Shown here piece after piece: positions 49,456-58,531 of a stretch of DNA of 64,000 nt. The stretch's first letter is position 1, and each line of letters opens with the position of its first letter. The stretch is from Candidatus Enterococcus myersii (GTDB lineage Bacteria > Bacillota > Bacilli > Lactobacillales > Enterococcaceae): assembly GCF_017316025.1 (NCBI RefSeq), contig NZ_JAFLVT010000006.1, positions 1 to 64,000 of the forward strand. The letters run 5' to 3'. The position numbers were made by a program, and so were the translations under genes. The notes under the pieces are model-generated. The model saw nothing but the letters and a program-made list of their open reading frames with translations, had not been told where the DNA came from and made no database searches.

Positions 49456-51234
49456 ATGAATCAATCCATTCGTGCCAGTACCAAAGAGTTTTTTCACCAC
49501 TGGGGCAGTTATGTTTTATTAGTTTTGACAATGAGTTTGGCTTTGGAGTGGCTCGTTATCCCTTTAGCCCGTTTTCTAACAGAATACGTGTTAAAAGTTG
49601 GTCGCATTCCTTATCTAACCATTACCAATCTGCCCACTATATTGATTAGCCATCCTTTTGTCACCTTGGGGCTTTTAGCTGTCGTCTTTTTAATTTTAAT
49701 CGCCTTATTTTGGCAATTTTCTTTTTTGCTCTACGGCATCAGCCTCATTCAAAAAGAAGGCAGTTTAAAACCAATGGCGCTCATTCGTTACTCGGTGAAA
49801 GAAATTTTTCACTTGCCTAAGAGTACCTTCTTTTATTTTTTGATTTACGGCTTTCTAATTTTACCCTTTGCAAATTTCTTTTTCCAAAGCGTGCTTTTAA
49901 GTAAAATTAAAATTCCCGATTTTGTTTTAACCTTTTTAATTGCCAAACCGCTTTTTGCCGTTTTAATTTTCTTGTTCTTTTTGGCGATGGGCTATCTCGG
50001 GTTGCGTTCTCTGTATTTTTTACCTAATTTAATCTTGCAAAAACAACCGGCGCGCCAAGCCTTCTTCAATAGTTGGCAAAAAAGCAAGGGGCATCTAATC
50101 AAAGTCTTTTTCCGTTTGTTTTGGCTTAACTTATTAACAGCTATCTTAACGATCGTCGTTATTTTCTGCTTGTATCTACTTCAATTGGGACTAGATCAGT
50201 TACCGAGCTATTGGCCATTAGCAGGTGCGACTGTGAATTTAGGCATCATGGAAATTGCCACACAGCTGATTACATTGTGGGCTATGGTTGTCTTTTTCCA
50301 AATGATTTTACCCCCAAAAATTTTGTTACCACAATTAGGTACAACAACCAAAAAGCACCGTTTTCCTACGCGTGTTTTGGCTGGAGGCGTCATATTTTTC
50401 ATCACCATTGCCGTCATGATTTATAATGCCCTCTTTCTAACCGGCGCTATGACTACTTTACCGCTAACGATTTCTCACCGCGGTGTCAATGGCGCAAATG
50501 GCGTTCAAAATACCATTCCCGCGATGGCAGACACGTTAAAAGAAAAACCCGACTATATCGAAATGGATATTCACGAAACCGCAGATCAACAATTTGTCGT
50601 GATGCACGATGAGAATTTATCTGCATTGGCCGGAGTAAATAAAACGCCCCACGAATTGACCTTGGCACAGCTCACAGCGCTAACAGTCCGGGAAAATGGC
50701 CACAAAGCCAAAATTGCTAGCTTTGATGATTACCTGTCTTATGCCAATCAACACAAGCAAAAATTATTAATTGAAATTAAAACAACACCCCACGACTCAC
50801 CAGTAATGCTAAAAAACTTTATAAAAAAATACCAAGCAACGATTTTAAAAAATCAGCATCGCATTCATTCACTGGATTATCGCGTCATTACCGGCTTAAA
50901 AGCCCAAGCGCCCAACCTATTTGTTAGCTTTATTTTGCCTTATAACTTTGTCTATCCCAATACCAAAGCCAATGCGTATACCATGGAGCAGACAACGTTA
51001 GATAACAACTTCATCATGCACGCCCAAGCTTTGAGAAAACAAGTTTACATTTGGACTGTCAATAACAGCACTGAAATGGATAGCCTCTTTTTCATGGATG
51101 TCGACGGGATTATCACAGATGATCTTTCCACTCTAAATGCAGAAATCCGTTCCTTTAAAGACAGCCCATCTTATGCCGATCGCTTGCTTTTATATGTCAC
51201 GCAGCTTGCAAGTTGGAACAATCAAGAAAACTAA
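49456..51234 (+). CDS. Membrane-bound glycerophosphodiester phosphodiesterase
   Basis: Hydrolyses glycerophosphodiesters, probably from lipids or lipoteichoic acid. The N-terminal half (about 1-330) has about seven membrane segments of the GPDPase_memb type. The C-terminal GDPD domain has ISHRGVNGANGVQNT (catalytic His-Arg and Asn), DYIEMDIHET (Glu, Asp metal ligands), VMHDE (second His) and a late LLIEIKT. The 592-residue length fits this fusion family. AGAAAGGAAA precedes ATG 49456. Confidence 0.9.
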   Translation: MNQSIRASTKEFFHHWGSYVLLVLTMSLALEWLVIPLARFLTEYVLKVGRIPYLTITNLPTILISHPFVTLGLLAVVFLILIALFWQFSFLLYGISLIQKEGSLKPMALIRYSVKEIFHLPKSTFFYFLIYGFLILPFANFFFQSVLLSKIKIPDFVLTFLIAKPLFAVLIFLFFLAMGYLGLRSLYFLPNLILQKQPARQAFFNSWQKSKGHLIKVFFRLFWLNLLTAILTIVVIFCLYLLQLGLDQLPSYWPLAGATVNLGIMEIATQLITLWAMVVFFQMILPPKILLPQLGTTTKKHRFPTRVLAGGVIFFITIAVMIYNALFLTGAMTTLPLTISHRGVNGANGVQNTIPAMADTLKEKPDYIEMDIHETADQQFVVMHDENLSALAGVNKTPHELTLAQLTALTVRENGHKAKIASFDDYLSYANQHKQKLLIEIKTTPHDSPVMLKNFIKKYQATILKNQHRIHSLDYRVITGLKAQAPNLFVSFILPYNFVYPNTKANAYTMEQTTLDNNFIMHAQALRKQVYIWTVNNSTEMDSLFFMDVDGIITDDLSTLNAEIRSFKDSPSYADRLLLYVTQLASWNNQEN

Positions 51235-51334
51235 AAAACAAGCCAAATTCTACTGCCAAAAAATTGCCGCAATTCTGACAAAAACTAGCGATAGTCTGGG
51301 ATTTTCTAATAATTTTATCCTTTTTTGATAGTGC

Positions 51335-51388
51335 AAAAGACCTGCCAAATATTAGCAATGACACTAATATTTAGCAGGTCTTTATTTT
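51335..51388. terminator. Bidirectional terminator
   Basis: AAAGACCTGC with GCAGGTCTTT plus AATATTAG/CTAATATT, between converging genes. Confidence 0.88.
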
Positions 51389-51430
51389 ATTGCCTGTAAA
51401 TGAAATAAGGTTTTGGGGTATTACCTTGTT

Positions 51431-53317
51431 CTAAAGCTTTTCTCGTCGCGCTTTTTCCATTTTACGTAATTTGTGATGCGCTTTTTTGGAACCCCGTGTT
51501 AAATCTCGTTTGAATTTTTCTTCGTGAAAATCGTGAAACAAACTTTCAACGTCATAATCATGAGGATATAGTTTTTCCGCTGCCATTTCCAGATGCAAGC
51601 GCCGCAGCGGGACTGAAAAAAATTCGTTATTCGAATACAAAATTCCCTCTTCACCATCTGCTTCATAAAACAATGCGGTCACATTTTCTGGTGCAACGAC
51701 CCGATCACCTTTTTGAAATTGTGGCAATTTCGGCCGTGATGCATTGCCTTGGCTAATATTTTTGAATTCTCGCTTTTTCCCTCCATATTCTTTTTGCTGC
51801 AATAATTGACGACTGCGATCAATCACGTCTTTTTGCAGCTGCATTTTTTCTGCAATCCAAAAGGCGTTACTGCTGCCCACAGCATTCATCAAAAGTTGAT
51901 ATTTAGGCGTTAAGGTTTTCGCATCAAAAGCCATTGCCGCTGTTTTAAAATCTTCATGGGCTAAGGCAAAATCTTTAATTTCGCCATAATGGGTGGTCGC
52001 CACTACCAGTGCGCCATTTTGATACATCTGCTCCATAATCGCAATGCCTAGCGCTGCACCTTCATTGGGCTCTGTCCCGCTACCAATTTCATCGAGTAAA
52101 ACCAAAGTCTGACGTTTGGTGTGGCGTAAAATTTCGGCGATATTTTGCATATGACCCGAAAATGTACTCAAAGCGTTCTCCATATCTTGTTGATCGCCAA
52201 TATCAATTAAGATCTCTTTGAAAATCGCGATGTTGCTATTGCCATCATGATGAACCAACACGCCAAAAGCTGTTAGTAGACACGTTAATGCCAGCGTTTT
52301 TAACACCACCGTTTTTCCCCCTGCATTGGGACCGGTAATAATCAGCCCTCTGGCATCTTTGCCTAATGAAACCGATAATGGTACGGCGTTTTTGCCTAAT
52401 AAAGGATGGGTGACATTTGATACATGTAAAATTTCTTCATCGTTGACGGCAATTTTCACGCCATCAATACTGCGGGAATATTTGGCCCGGGCAAAAATAA
52501 TATCTAGTTCCACCACAATTTCTAAACTATAAGAAATTTTATCTTGGGACGCTGCCAATAAGCCGGTCAAATACGCCAAAAGCTGATAAACTTCTGCGAC
52601 TTCTTCTGCTTGTGCCAAAATTAATTTTTCATTCAGACGGGCAATATTACTAGGTTCCACAAAAACCGTCGTCCCTTTATTGGAGCGTTCAATAATCGTA
52701 CCGGCAATTTTATTTTGAAACTCTGCTTTGACTGGTAATGTGTACCGCTCGCCTTTTTTCAAAATTAAGCGTTCTTGTAAATATTTTTGCGTGGTACCAT
52801 TGCGCAAATATTTTTGTAAGGCCGTCTCGATTTCTCCTTCAATTTTTTGCACTTGATTGCGGGCTTTGCGTAATTGGCGGCTACTGTCGCTATTTAAGCG
52901 CGTACCGTTGACCATTCCCGTAATTTCTCTGGTAATTTCGGTAAAATCCCCCAGCTGCTGACTGTAAGCAAACAGATTCGGCACTTGATAGGAATTTTTT
53001 TGTAATAATTTTTGAATCAGTTGAAAGGAGCGTAAAAAGTCGCTGTATTCTGTTAACTCACTCGGCTCTAAAATTTGCCCCTTTGAAACTTTTTGCGTTA
53101 ATTGACCGATTTGCGTCAAACCCATCAAAGGAATATGCTGACCAGAAGCTAGAATTGTCATAGCCTCTTGTGTTTCCTCTAACCAATTGCGCACAGTGTG
53201 GATTTGTGTGGCAGGATCTCTTTTTAAAATGGTTTCTTTCCCTTTATCACTAATCGCCGTCTGGCTGATTAAAGTTCGAATTTTGGTAAATTCCGTTTCA
53301 GTTAATACGTTTTTCAT
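51431..53317 (-). CDS. MutS2-like ATPase lacking the Smr domain
   Basis: A 628-residue MutS-family protein. The lever and clamp regions are in the N-terminal half. The ATPase shows GPNAGGKTVVLKT (Walker A, near residue 325), a Walker B in LVLLDEIGSGTEP and the TTHYGEIK switch. Typical MutS2 is about 780 residues with a C-terminal Smr nuclease; here the C-terminus ends in a KOW-like stretch and a very basic tail (KRDLTRGSKKAHHKLRK). Such shorter paralogues exist in related lactic acid bacteria. A role in ribosome rescue or recombination is possible, without Smr cleavage. Confidence 0.85.
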   Translation of the reverse strand: MKNVLTETEFTKIRTLISQTAISDKGKETILKRDPATQIHTVRNWLEETQEAMTILASGQHIPLMGLTQIGQLTQKVSKGQILEPSELTEYSDFLRSFQLIQKLLQKNSYQVPNLFAYSQQLGDFTEITREITGMVNGTRLNSDSSRQLRKARNQVQKIEGEIETALQKYLRNGTTQKYLQERLILKKGERYTLPVKAEFQNKIAGTIIERSNKGTTVFVEPSNIARLNEKLILAQAEEVAEVYQLLAYLTGLLAASQDKISYSLEIVVELDIIFARAKYSRSIDGVKIAVNDEEILHVSNVTHPLLGKNAVPLSVSLGKDARGLIITGPNAGGKTVVLKTLALTCLLTAFGVLVHHDGNSNIAIFKEILIDIGDQQDMENALSTFSGHMQNIAEILRHTKRQTLVLLDEIGSGTEPNEGAALGIAIMEQMYQNGALVVATTHYGEIKDFALAHEDFKTAAMAFDAKTLTPKYQLLMNAVGSSNAFWIAEKMQLQKDVIDRSRQLLQQKEYGGKKREFKNISQGNASRPKLPQFQKGDRVVAPENVTALFYEADGEEGILYSNNEFFSVPLRRLHLEMAAEKLYPHDYDVESLFHDFHEEKFKRDLTRGSKKAHHKLRKMEKARREKL

Positions 53318-53379
53318 TTGAATTCCTTTCTTGCTTAGACCCTATTCTAAACGCAAAAAAGCCTCGTTAGAATGATGAT

Positions 53380-53624
53380 AGAAAAGCTGTACAAACGCGT
53401 TTAACTTCCAAGCAATAAGACAGAATTTCATTAAATTGTTTCCCAAATTTCTTGAAATTTAGCTTATTGCCGTAGGAAGTTCGTGCGTAAAGCTAGACAC
53501 ATAGAAAAGCTGAACAAACTTGCTCAGGCTGCAAAAAATAAGAACGGGATTTTTGAAAATTGCTCTTCAAATTTCTCAAGATTTTGACTTATTGTCACTG
53601 CGAGTTCGTGCGTAAAGCTAGACA
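53380..53624. repeat. Two tandem palindromic repeats (family A)
   Basis: 53380-53498 and 53503-53624. Both run from GAAAAGCTG to GTGCGTAAAGCTAGAC. The first has the CAAGCAATAAGACAG core; the second has AAAAAATAAGAACGGG. They lie upstream of the mutS2-like gene, separated from it by about 60 bp. Confidence 0.82.
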
Positions 53625-53625
53625 C

Positions 53626-53657
53626 AAAAAAAGACGATAGTTTCCCTATCGTCTTTA
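53626..53657. terminator. Short hairpin terminator next to the repeats
   Basis: AAAGACGATAG pairs with CTATCGTCTTT. The rest up to 53881 is AT-rich and shows no gene. Confidence 0.75.
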
Positions 53658-53881
53658 AAATCTTGCGCTTACGAATAGGCATCTAGAGCATCACAAATAA
53701 ACCTTTTGTTTACTTGTTTTTAAATTGCTGATTAGATACCTGTTACACTCACAAATAGCCCTCTTTTTCTTCTAACGAGTTATTGATTACTATTTCAGTA
53801 TAAAAGAGACCGCCAAAAGTTGCAAGGTGGAAGATAAAAGTTGTCCTTGCTACGATTCAAATAAAAGCCCAGGCAAAAAGT

Positions 53882-53908
53882 GAAGGCAACTTCAGAATTG
53901 CCTTTGTT
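53882..53908 (-). terminator. Short hairpin after the 56-residue membrane protein gene
   Basis: AAGGCAA pairs with TTGCCTT, about 10 bp beyond the stop codon of the small membrane protein gene. Confidence 0.55.
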
Positions 53909-53917
53909 CATAATCGA

Positions 53918-54088
53918 TTATGTTAGTGCCTGTAAAAAGAAAAACCCACCAAAACAAATAACTGCTAATAGGAAAAAACTCAGTAGACCTTTTGTCTTTT
54001 TTGAAATGAGCATCTGAATAATTTTAATCACAACACTGATTCCCATAACTAAACAGGAAATAGTAGGTATAATTAACCAATCCGCCAC
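53918..54088 (-). CDS. Small two-helix membrane protein
   Basis: A 56-residue protein starting at GTG 54088 after GAAAGAAGG. Helix 1 is about residues 3-24 (LIIPTISCLVMGISVVIKII). A KKTKG loop follows, then helix 2 (about 33-53, LLSFFLLAVICFGGFFF). No family is recognised. The inside-positive loop predicts both termini outside. Longer frames upstream (to 54157) lack a ribosome site. A hairpin follows the stop. Confidence 0.5.
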   Translation of the reverse strand: MADWLIIPTISCLVMGISVVIKIIQMLISKKTKGLLSFFLLAVICFGGFFFLQALT

Positions 54089-54210
54089 ATGAATCCTTCT
54101 TTCTTGCGTAATACATATTACGAATTGCGTATATATGACAGCTGTAATAAAAACCATTATAACTCATAAATTAAGGAATTATCTTCCCACATTTACTTTT
54201 ATAGGCAACA

Positions 54211-54245
54211 AAAAAACGTCTGTTAATGGCGTAACAGACGTTTTT
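54211..54245. terminator. Isolated bidirectional terminator
   Basis: AAAAAACGTCTGTT pairs with AACAGACGTTTTT. It lies in a gene-free stretch (54089-54467) in which I see nothing else convincing. Confidence 0.75.
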
Positions 54246-54467
54246 CAGACCAAAGTAATGACTACGGCATCGTATCTTACTTCGATAAGAATGATTTCTA
54301 GTAAAATATACTTGGTTTTTTTCGGGATGTCAATGAAATGCGGGTGAGTTTATGCTGAGAAAAGCCCATAAGATCGGGATTTCTTACTCCTTTTCGATTA
54401 TTTTTTCTAGGATAAAAAACAACGTTAAAAAAGTTTATTAAACTAAAAAGAAGCCTATTTAGCTTGC

Positions 54468-54653
54468 CTAGTCCTCTTTAACTGCCAAAAAATTCCGACT
54501 AATTTTCTTTAAAAGAACTGAAAATAAAAGACTGGCAAAAATAAAAAAAGAAATAGGCAGACATAAAAGAGTTCCATTACAAAAAATTATCTTTTTAGGA
54601 GAAAAAGAGATGGAAAACACAGTTTTGTTATTGTAGAAAAACTTTTGTTCCAT
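54468..54653 (-). CDS. Possible small membrane protein
   Basis: A 61-codon frame from ATG 54653, preceded by AGGGA. It has one hydrophobic stretch (LLCLPISFFIFASLLFSVLL, about residues 29-48) and a basic tail. It starts right after the jag terminator. Composition is biased to Phe, Ile and Lys, as AT-rich noncoding sequence would give, so it may not be a gene. Confidence 0.28.
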   Translation of the reverse strand: MEQKFFYNNKTVFSISFSPKKIIFCNGTLLCLPISFFIFASLLFSVLLKKISRNFLAVKED

Positions 54654-54670
54654 TAATTCCCTGCTGATCA

Positions 54671-54718
54671 AAAATAGAGGGGAGAATCAGTTTTCACTGG
54701 CTCTCCCCTCTATTTTTA
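54671..54718. terminator. Terminator of the rnpA-yidC-jag operon
   Basis: AAAATAGAGGGGAGA pairs with TCTCCCCTCTATTTT, strong in both directions. Confidence 0.9.
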
Positions 54719-54746
54719 AATCTTTTTTAATCCCGCTTTTGGGGGC

Positions 54747-55526
54747 TTAATAATACTTTTTATTTGGTTCCACTACTAAATAGCGGTAAGGTTCGTCCCC
54801 TTCAGAGTGAGTCTTTACGCTGTCGTCATGACTTAAAGCAGAGTGAATTTGTTTACGTTCAAAAGCTGGCATCGGCTCTAAGAAAACCGGCCGTCCTGTT
54901 CGTTTCACTTTTTCTGCCGTCCGTTGTGCTAGCCGTTCTAAAATAGCCTGACGTTTTTGGCGATAATCGCCGACATTGACTACAACCGAAAGTTTATTTT
55001 TCGCAACGCGGTGAATGAAAACTTGAGCCAAATACTGTAAAGCATTTAACATTTTACCGTGTTTACCAATTAGAATCCCTTGTTTTTTCGTGTCCAAATG
55101 GAAGATAACCAACCCATTTTCCCGCTCTGTTTTGACCAAGGCAGGTGCATTTAATTCGTTGGTAATATTGGTTAGATAAAGCGCAAGTTGTGTTAAAGCT
55201 GCTTCGTCGTCTAAGTCAGATAAAATTTCTGCAGTTGTTGGCGTGATCTCTACAATTGTTTCTTCTGCAGCTGGTACTTCAGCTGTAACGACTGGTGTTT
55301 TGTCAGCGGCAACGAGTACGTCTTCAACGGTTTGGCTGACAGCTTCACTAATTTCTTCTGTCACCGAAGGCTCAATTGAAACGCGGGCATTTTTTTTCCC
55401 CATTCCCAAAAAGCCTTTTTTGCCTTCATCTAAAATCTCAATTACAGCTTCGTCTTTTGAAATTCCTAATGCAGTTAAACCGGCTACTACTGCTTCACCA
55501 CTGGTTGCTCCTTCATAAATCGGCAT
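54747..55526 (-). CDS. jag: RNA-binding protein Jag/KhpB
   Basis: A 259-residue RNA-binding protein linked in streptococci to cell elongation and division with KhpA. Jag_N domain at 1-50 (GFLGMGKKNARVSI), an acidic, Ala/Val/Thr-rich linker (about 55-105), a KH domain (about 110-185, GILIGKHGKMLNALQYL) and an R3H domain at the C-terminus (ERKQIHSAL). ATG 55526 follows GGGGGT. The gene follows yidC by 15 bp, the conserved order in Firmicutes. Confidence 0.94.
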   Translation of the reverse strand: MPIYEGATSGEAVVAGLTALGISKDEAVIEILDEGKKGFLGMGKKNARVSIEPSVTEEISEAVSQTVEDVLVAADKTPVVTAEVPAAEETIVEITPTTAEILSDLDDEAALTQLALYLTNITNELNAPALVKTERENGLVIFHLDTKKQGILIGKHGKMLNALQYLAQVFIHRVAKNKLSVVVNVGDYRQKRQAILERLAQRTAEKVKRTGRPVFLEPMPAFERKQIHSALSHDDSVKTHSEGDEPYRYLVVEPNKKYY

Positions 55527-55541
55527 CAAGGTAACCCCCTT

Positions 55542-56375
55542 TTATTTTTTACGTTTTTTCTTATTCGGATTCATCGCACGTTCCAAAGCACGCTCCCGCG
55601 CTTTTTCTTGACGAAGTGCTTCTTCACGTTCTTTTCTAATCTTAAATGGATTGTTGATTAATAATGTTTGCACCACTTGGAATGCATTGGAAATTACCCA
55701 GTATAATGACAAACCACTGGCAAGTCCTAGCCCCATCATTAAAATCATCAATGGCATTGCAAAGTTCATAATTTTTAAGCTGGCATTTGCTTCTACTTGG
55801 CTCATACTTGAAAGATATGTGCTGGCAAAAGTAAATACCGCCGCTAAAATCGGTAAAATCAGATAGGGATCTTTTTCCCCTAAGTTCAACCATAAGAAAT
55901 GACCTTGAGATAATTCTGGTACCCGTTGAATCGCTTGCCATAACGCCATCAAAATCGGCATTTGCACTAACAGCGGTAAACACCCCGCATAAGGATTGAC
56001 GTTATTTTCAGCGTAAAGCTTTTGCGTTTCTTCTTTTAATTTTTGCTGCGTTTCCATATCTTTAGCAGCGTATTGAGCTTGCAGCGCTTTGATTTTTGGT
56101 TGTAATTCTTGGGTTTTCCGCATACTTTTTGTTTGGAAATGCATCAATGGCATTAAAATAATCCGCACGACTAAAGTAAATAAAATAATCCCAATTCCGG
56201 CATTACCAAACGATAATGCTTTAATAGCGCGGGCAAAGTTCCAAACGATGTAACGATCCCAAATTCCAGTACTGTTGGCACTTACTTCTCCGGTTGCACC
56301 ACAGGCTGACAAGAATACTACCAGTGCCAGCATGCCGCTTAAAAGCAGTGCTTTTTTGACATGTTTCTTTTTCAC
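55542..56375 (-). CDS. yidC: Membrane protein insertase YidC (lipoprotein type)
   Basis: Inserts proteins into the membrane, alone or with Sec. A 277-residue Gram-positive form with lipoprotein signal peptide (lipobox LSAC, C25), five membrane segments and the hydrophilic-groove Arg in the first helix region (VVRIILMPLMHFQTKSMRK). It has a basic C-terminal tail (EEALRQEKARERALERAM...). The start is GTG 56375 after AGAAGGG. It lies 26 bp after rnpA. Confidence 0.94.
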   Translation of the reverse strand: MKKKHVKKALLLSGMLALVVFLSACGATGEVSANSTGIWDRYIVWNFARAIKALSFGNAGIGIILFTLVVRIILMPLMHFQTKSMRKTQELQPKIKALQAQYAAKDMETQQKLKEETQKLYAENNVNPYAGCLPLLVQMPILMALWQAIQRVPELSQGHFLWLNLGEKDPYLILPILAAVFTFASTYLSSMSQVEANASLKIMNFAMPLMILMMGLGLASGLSLYWVISNAFQVVQTLLINNPFKIRKEREEALRQEKARERALERAMNPNKKKRKK

Positions 56376-56401
56376 GAGGCATGATCCCTTCTAACGATTA
56401 T

Positions 56402-56734
56402 TTAAATAATTTTTGCGAGTTTTAGTACATGTTTCAAATTTTGCAGCAATTCTTCACTATCTAATTCACTCACAGTTGGTCGAGCGATGATAATAAAATC
56501 AAGATTCGGATCAATCTGATCTTTTAGAGTATACAAACTAGCACGGATTTTCCGTTTCACACTATTGCGCATCACAGCATTGCCGACTTTTTTCCCCACC
56601 GAAATACCAACACGAAAATGGTCTTGTTCTTTCGGGAGTTTATAGACAACAAAACGGCGATTCGCACAAGAGCTGCCTTGCTCAAATACCCGCTGAAAAT
56701 CTCGTTCTTTTTTGACACGATAGGCTTTTTTCAT
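56402..56734 (-). CDS. rnpA: Ribonuclease P protein component
   Basis: A 110-residue basic subunit of RNase P for tRNA 5' processing. Family motifs are [48 protein letters not shown] (RNR signature region, listed in parts) and [16 protein letters not shown] precedes ATG 56734. Normally rpmH lies within about 100 bp upstream; here about 955 bp, mostly repeats, separate them, so rnpA probably has its own promoter. Confidence 0.95.
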   Translation of the reverse strand: MKKAYRVKKERDFQRVFEQGSSCANRRFVVYKLPKEQDHFRVGISVGKKVGNAVMRNSVKRKIRASLYTLKDQIDPNLDFIIIARPTVSELDSEELLQNLKHVLKLAKII

Positions 56735-56816
56735 GACGTTTCCTTCACTTCTTCTAAAATCATTTGCTCATACCTTTCAATAATACCATAATTCCCCCCT
56801 AAACTTTACCCTAAAA

Positions 56817-57555
56817 AGAAAAGTTACGGGGACTCTTTTAGCTCGCAAGCAATAAAATAAAATCTTGCTAAATTGTTCTTCAAATTTAGCAAGATTTTGG
56901 TTTATTGTCGCCGCGAGTTTGTCACTGTAACTGGATCAAAGAAAAGCTTTTCGAACTCGTTTTACTCGTCAGCAATAAGGCAGAATTTCAATAAATTGTT
57001 TTTCAAATTTCTTGAAATTTTGACTTATTGTCGTAGCGAGTTAGTTCGCAAAGCTGGATCTAAAGAAAAGCGAAACAAACTTGTTCAGTACGCTAAAAAT
57101 AAGCGCAGAATTTTCAGAAATTGTTTCTCAAATTTTTGGAAATTTTGACTTATTTCTTAGCGTGCTAGTTTGTGCAGCTGGATCAAAGAAAAGCTGAAAG
57201 CGCTGGGTAACTCTTTGGAAAAATGTCGGAAATTTGGATGCTGATGTTCTTTATCAGAATCAAATTTTTGAATTTTTCCCGAAGAGTTGGTGCTTGAAGC
57301 TGGATCAAAGAAAAGCTTTTCGAACTCGTTTTACTCGTCAGCAATAAGGCAGAATTTCAATAAATTGTTTTTCAAATTTCTTGAAATTTTGACTTATTGT
57401 CGCCGCGAGTTAGTTCGCAAAGCTGGATCTAAAGAAAAGTTACGGGGACTCTTTTAGCTCGCAAGCAATAAAATAAAATCTTGCTAAATTGTTTTCCAAA
57501 TTTCGCAAGATTTTGACTTATTGTCGCCGCGAGTTTGTCACTGGGGTCAAATCTA
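56817..57555. repeat. Tandem array of six palindromic repeats between rnpA and rpmH
   Basis: Units of about 123 bp start near 56817, 56941, 57064, 57187, 57310 and 57433, joined by GCTGGATC(A/T)AAGAAAAGC. Units 2 and 5 are almost identical (GAAAAGCTTTTCGAACTCG). Units 1 and 6 are near copies (TTACGGGGACTCTTTTAGC). Unit 3 is subtype C (AAATAAGCGCAGAATTTTC). Unit 4 has a different core. Each unit is self-complementary. The array makes up most of 56735-57689, and open frames across it are repeat-derived. Confidence 0.92.
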
Positions 57556-57559
57556 AAAC

Positions 57560-57634
57560 AAAAAAAAGCCACTCCAATTTCACCTGCCAAAACCTCTACC
57601 ATGATGAGATTTTTTTACGTGATCTTGAAGTGAC
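57560..57634 (-). other. Hairpin with T-run between rpmH and the repeat array
   Basis: On the minus strand GTCACTTCAA (57624-57633) pairs with TTGGAGTGGC (57568-57577, G-U pairs included), followed by eight T. The 46-nt interior has a small hairpin (CTC...GAG). It could be a second terminator, a leftover leader of rnpA, or a small RNA. Confidence 0.4.
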
Positions 57635-57663
57635 AACTTTATTTACTATGTTAGCCAACATAA

Positions 57664-57690
57664 AAAAAATACCACTGGCAACCAGTGGCT
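57664..57690 (-). terminator. rpmH terminator
   Basis: On the minus strand GCCACTGG pairs with CCAGTGG and a T-run of eight follows. It starts at the rpmH stop codon, so rpmH is transcribed apart from rnpA. Confidence 0.85.
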
Positions 57691-57824
57691 TAAGCTGACA
57701 ATACTTTACGTCCTTTAAGACGGCGGCTAGCTAAGACGCGACGGCCGTTTTTAGTGCTCATACGTTTACGGAAACCGTGAACTTTTTGACGTTTACGTTT
57801 GTTTGGTTGGTAAGTTCTTTTCAT
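57690..57824 (-). CDS. rpmH: 50S ribosomal protein L34
   Basis: A 44-residue, highly basic protein. It begins [20 protein letters not shown] and ends [11 protein letters not shown], the complete L34 signature. GGAGGTGG is at ideal spacing before ATG 57824. It is the first leftward gene after oriC, its usual place in Firmicutes, but it ends in its own terminator and is cut off from rnpA. Confidence 0.97.
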   Translation of the reverse strand: MKRTYQPNKRKRQKVHGFRKRMSTKNGRRVLASRRLKGRKVLSA

Positions 57825-57929
57825 TTATTTCCACCTCCGAGGTAATTCTCATATCCATCACTACAGACATACTTTGATAGTATAACGACTCCGATTGCTT
57901 TTTGTCAACTACAAAATCACGCTAAAACG

Positions 57930-58500
57930 TCAAAAAAGTTATCCACATTTCTTTATAAAGCCTGTTGATGGTTGTGAATTCACAAAAAATTTTTGAAAGT
58001 TAAATTAAAGTTTTGGAAATAATTATCCACACTTTCACACAGCTTAAAAACTTTTCCACAAGCAATTATTTTTCTGTGGATAGACGTTACAAAACGCTGT
58101 TACAATCCACTATTTTATCCAAAAGACCTTGTGGAAACTTTTCAAAAACTCAAATTTGTCCACATTTTTTTTAGGCCTGTGGATTATTTTTATACCTGTT
58201 GTTAATTCACATTTTCATCTTCTTGTTTATTTGTGGAAAACTTGCTGAAAATAAATTTTTTTCTGCTTTTTGCTCTCTGCCTGTGGAAAACTTCTTTAAA
58301 AAGTGATAAATTAGGGATACCTCTTTTTGTCTGCTTCTTTTTAAATTGGCAGCAATCTAGAGTTCGTGAAATTTCACAAAGTGCCGCCAGATCCTCGTAA
58401 TTTATTACTAGGTGTTTTTTGAGGCGCTCTTTTGCTTTTTAAGCCCGCTTGGGATGTCTTAACTATTATGAATATACGTAAATTAAAACGCAGGCCGTTT
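57930..58500. other. oriC: oriC, upstream DnaA-box cluster
   Basis: The gene-free region between rpmH and dnaA has perfect DnaA boxes TTATCCACA at 57939-57947 and 58023-58031. Near-matches occur at 58052-58060 (TTTTCCACA), 58075-58083, 58130-58138, 58156-58164 (TTGTCCACA) and 58178-58186, plus further TGTGGAAAA elements near 58210-58290. This forms one half of a bipartite origin; the dnaA promoter must also lie here. Confidence 0.85.
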
Positions 58501-58531
58501 TATTGATTGGAAAAAATTAAGGAGGAAACTC

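Noticed and set aside
56873-57148. 91-codon open frame in the repeat array
   Set aside because: It crosses three repeat units and its sequence is repeat-derived.
56817-57555. Regular 123-bp array considered as CRISPR or iteron cluster
   Set aside because: No spacers, no short iterons and no Rep gene; the units are large hairpins.
57489-57698. 69-codon open frame between the array and rpmH
   Set aside because: It starts inside a repeat unit, crosses a terminator and overlaps the rpmH end; no ribosome site.
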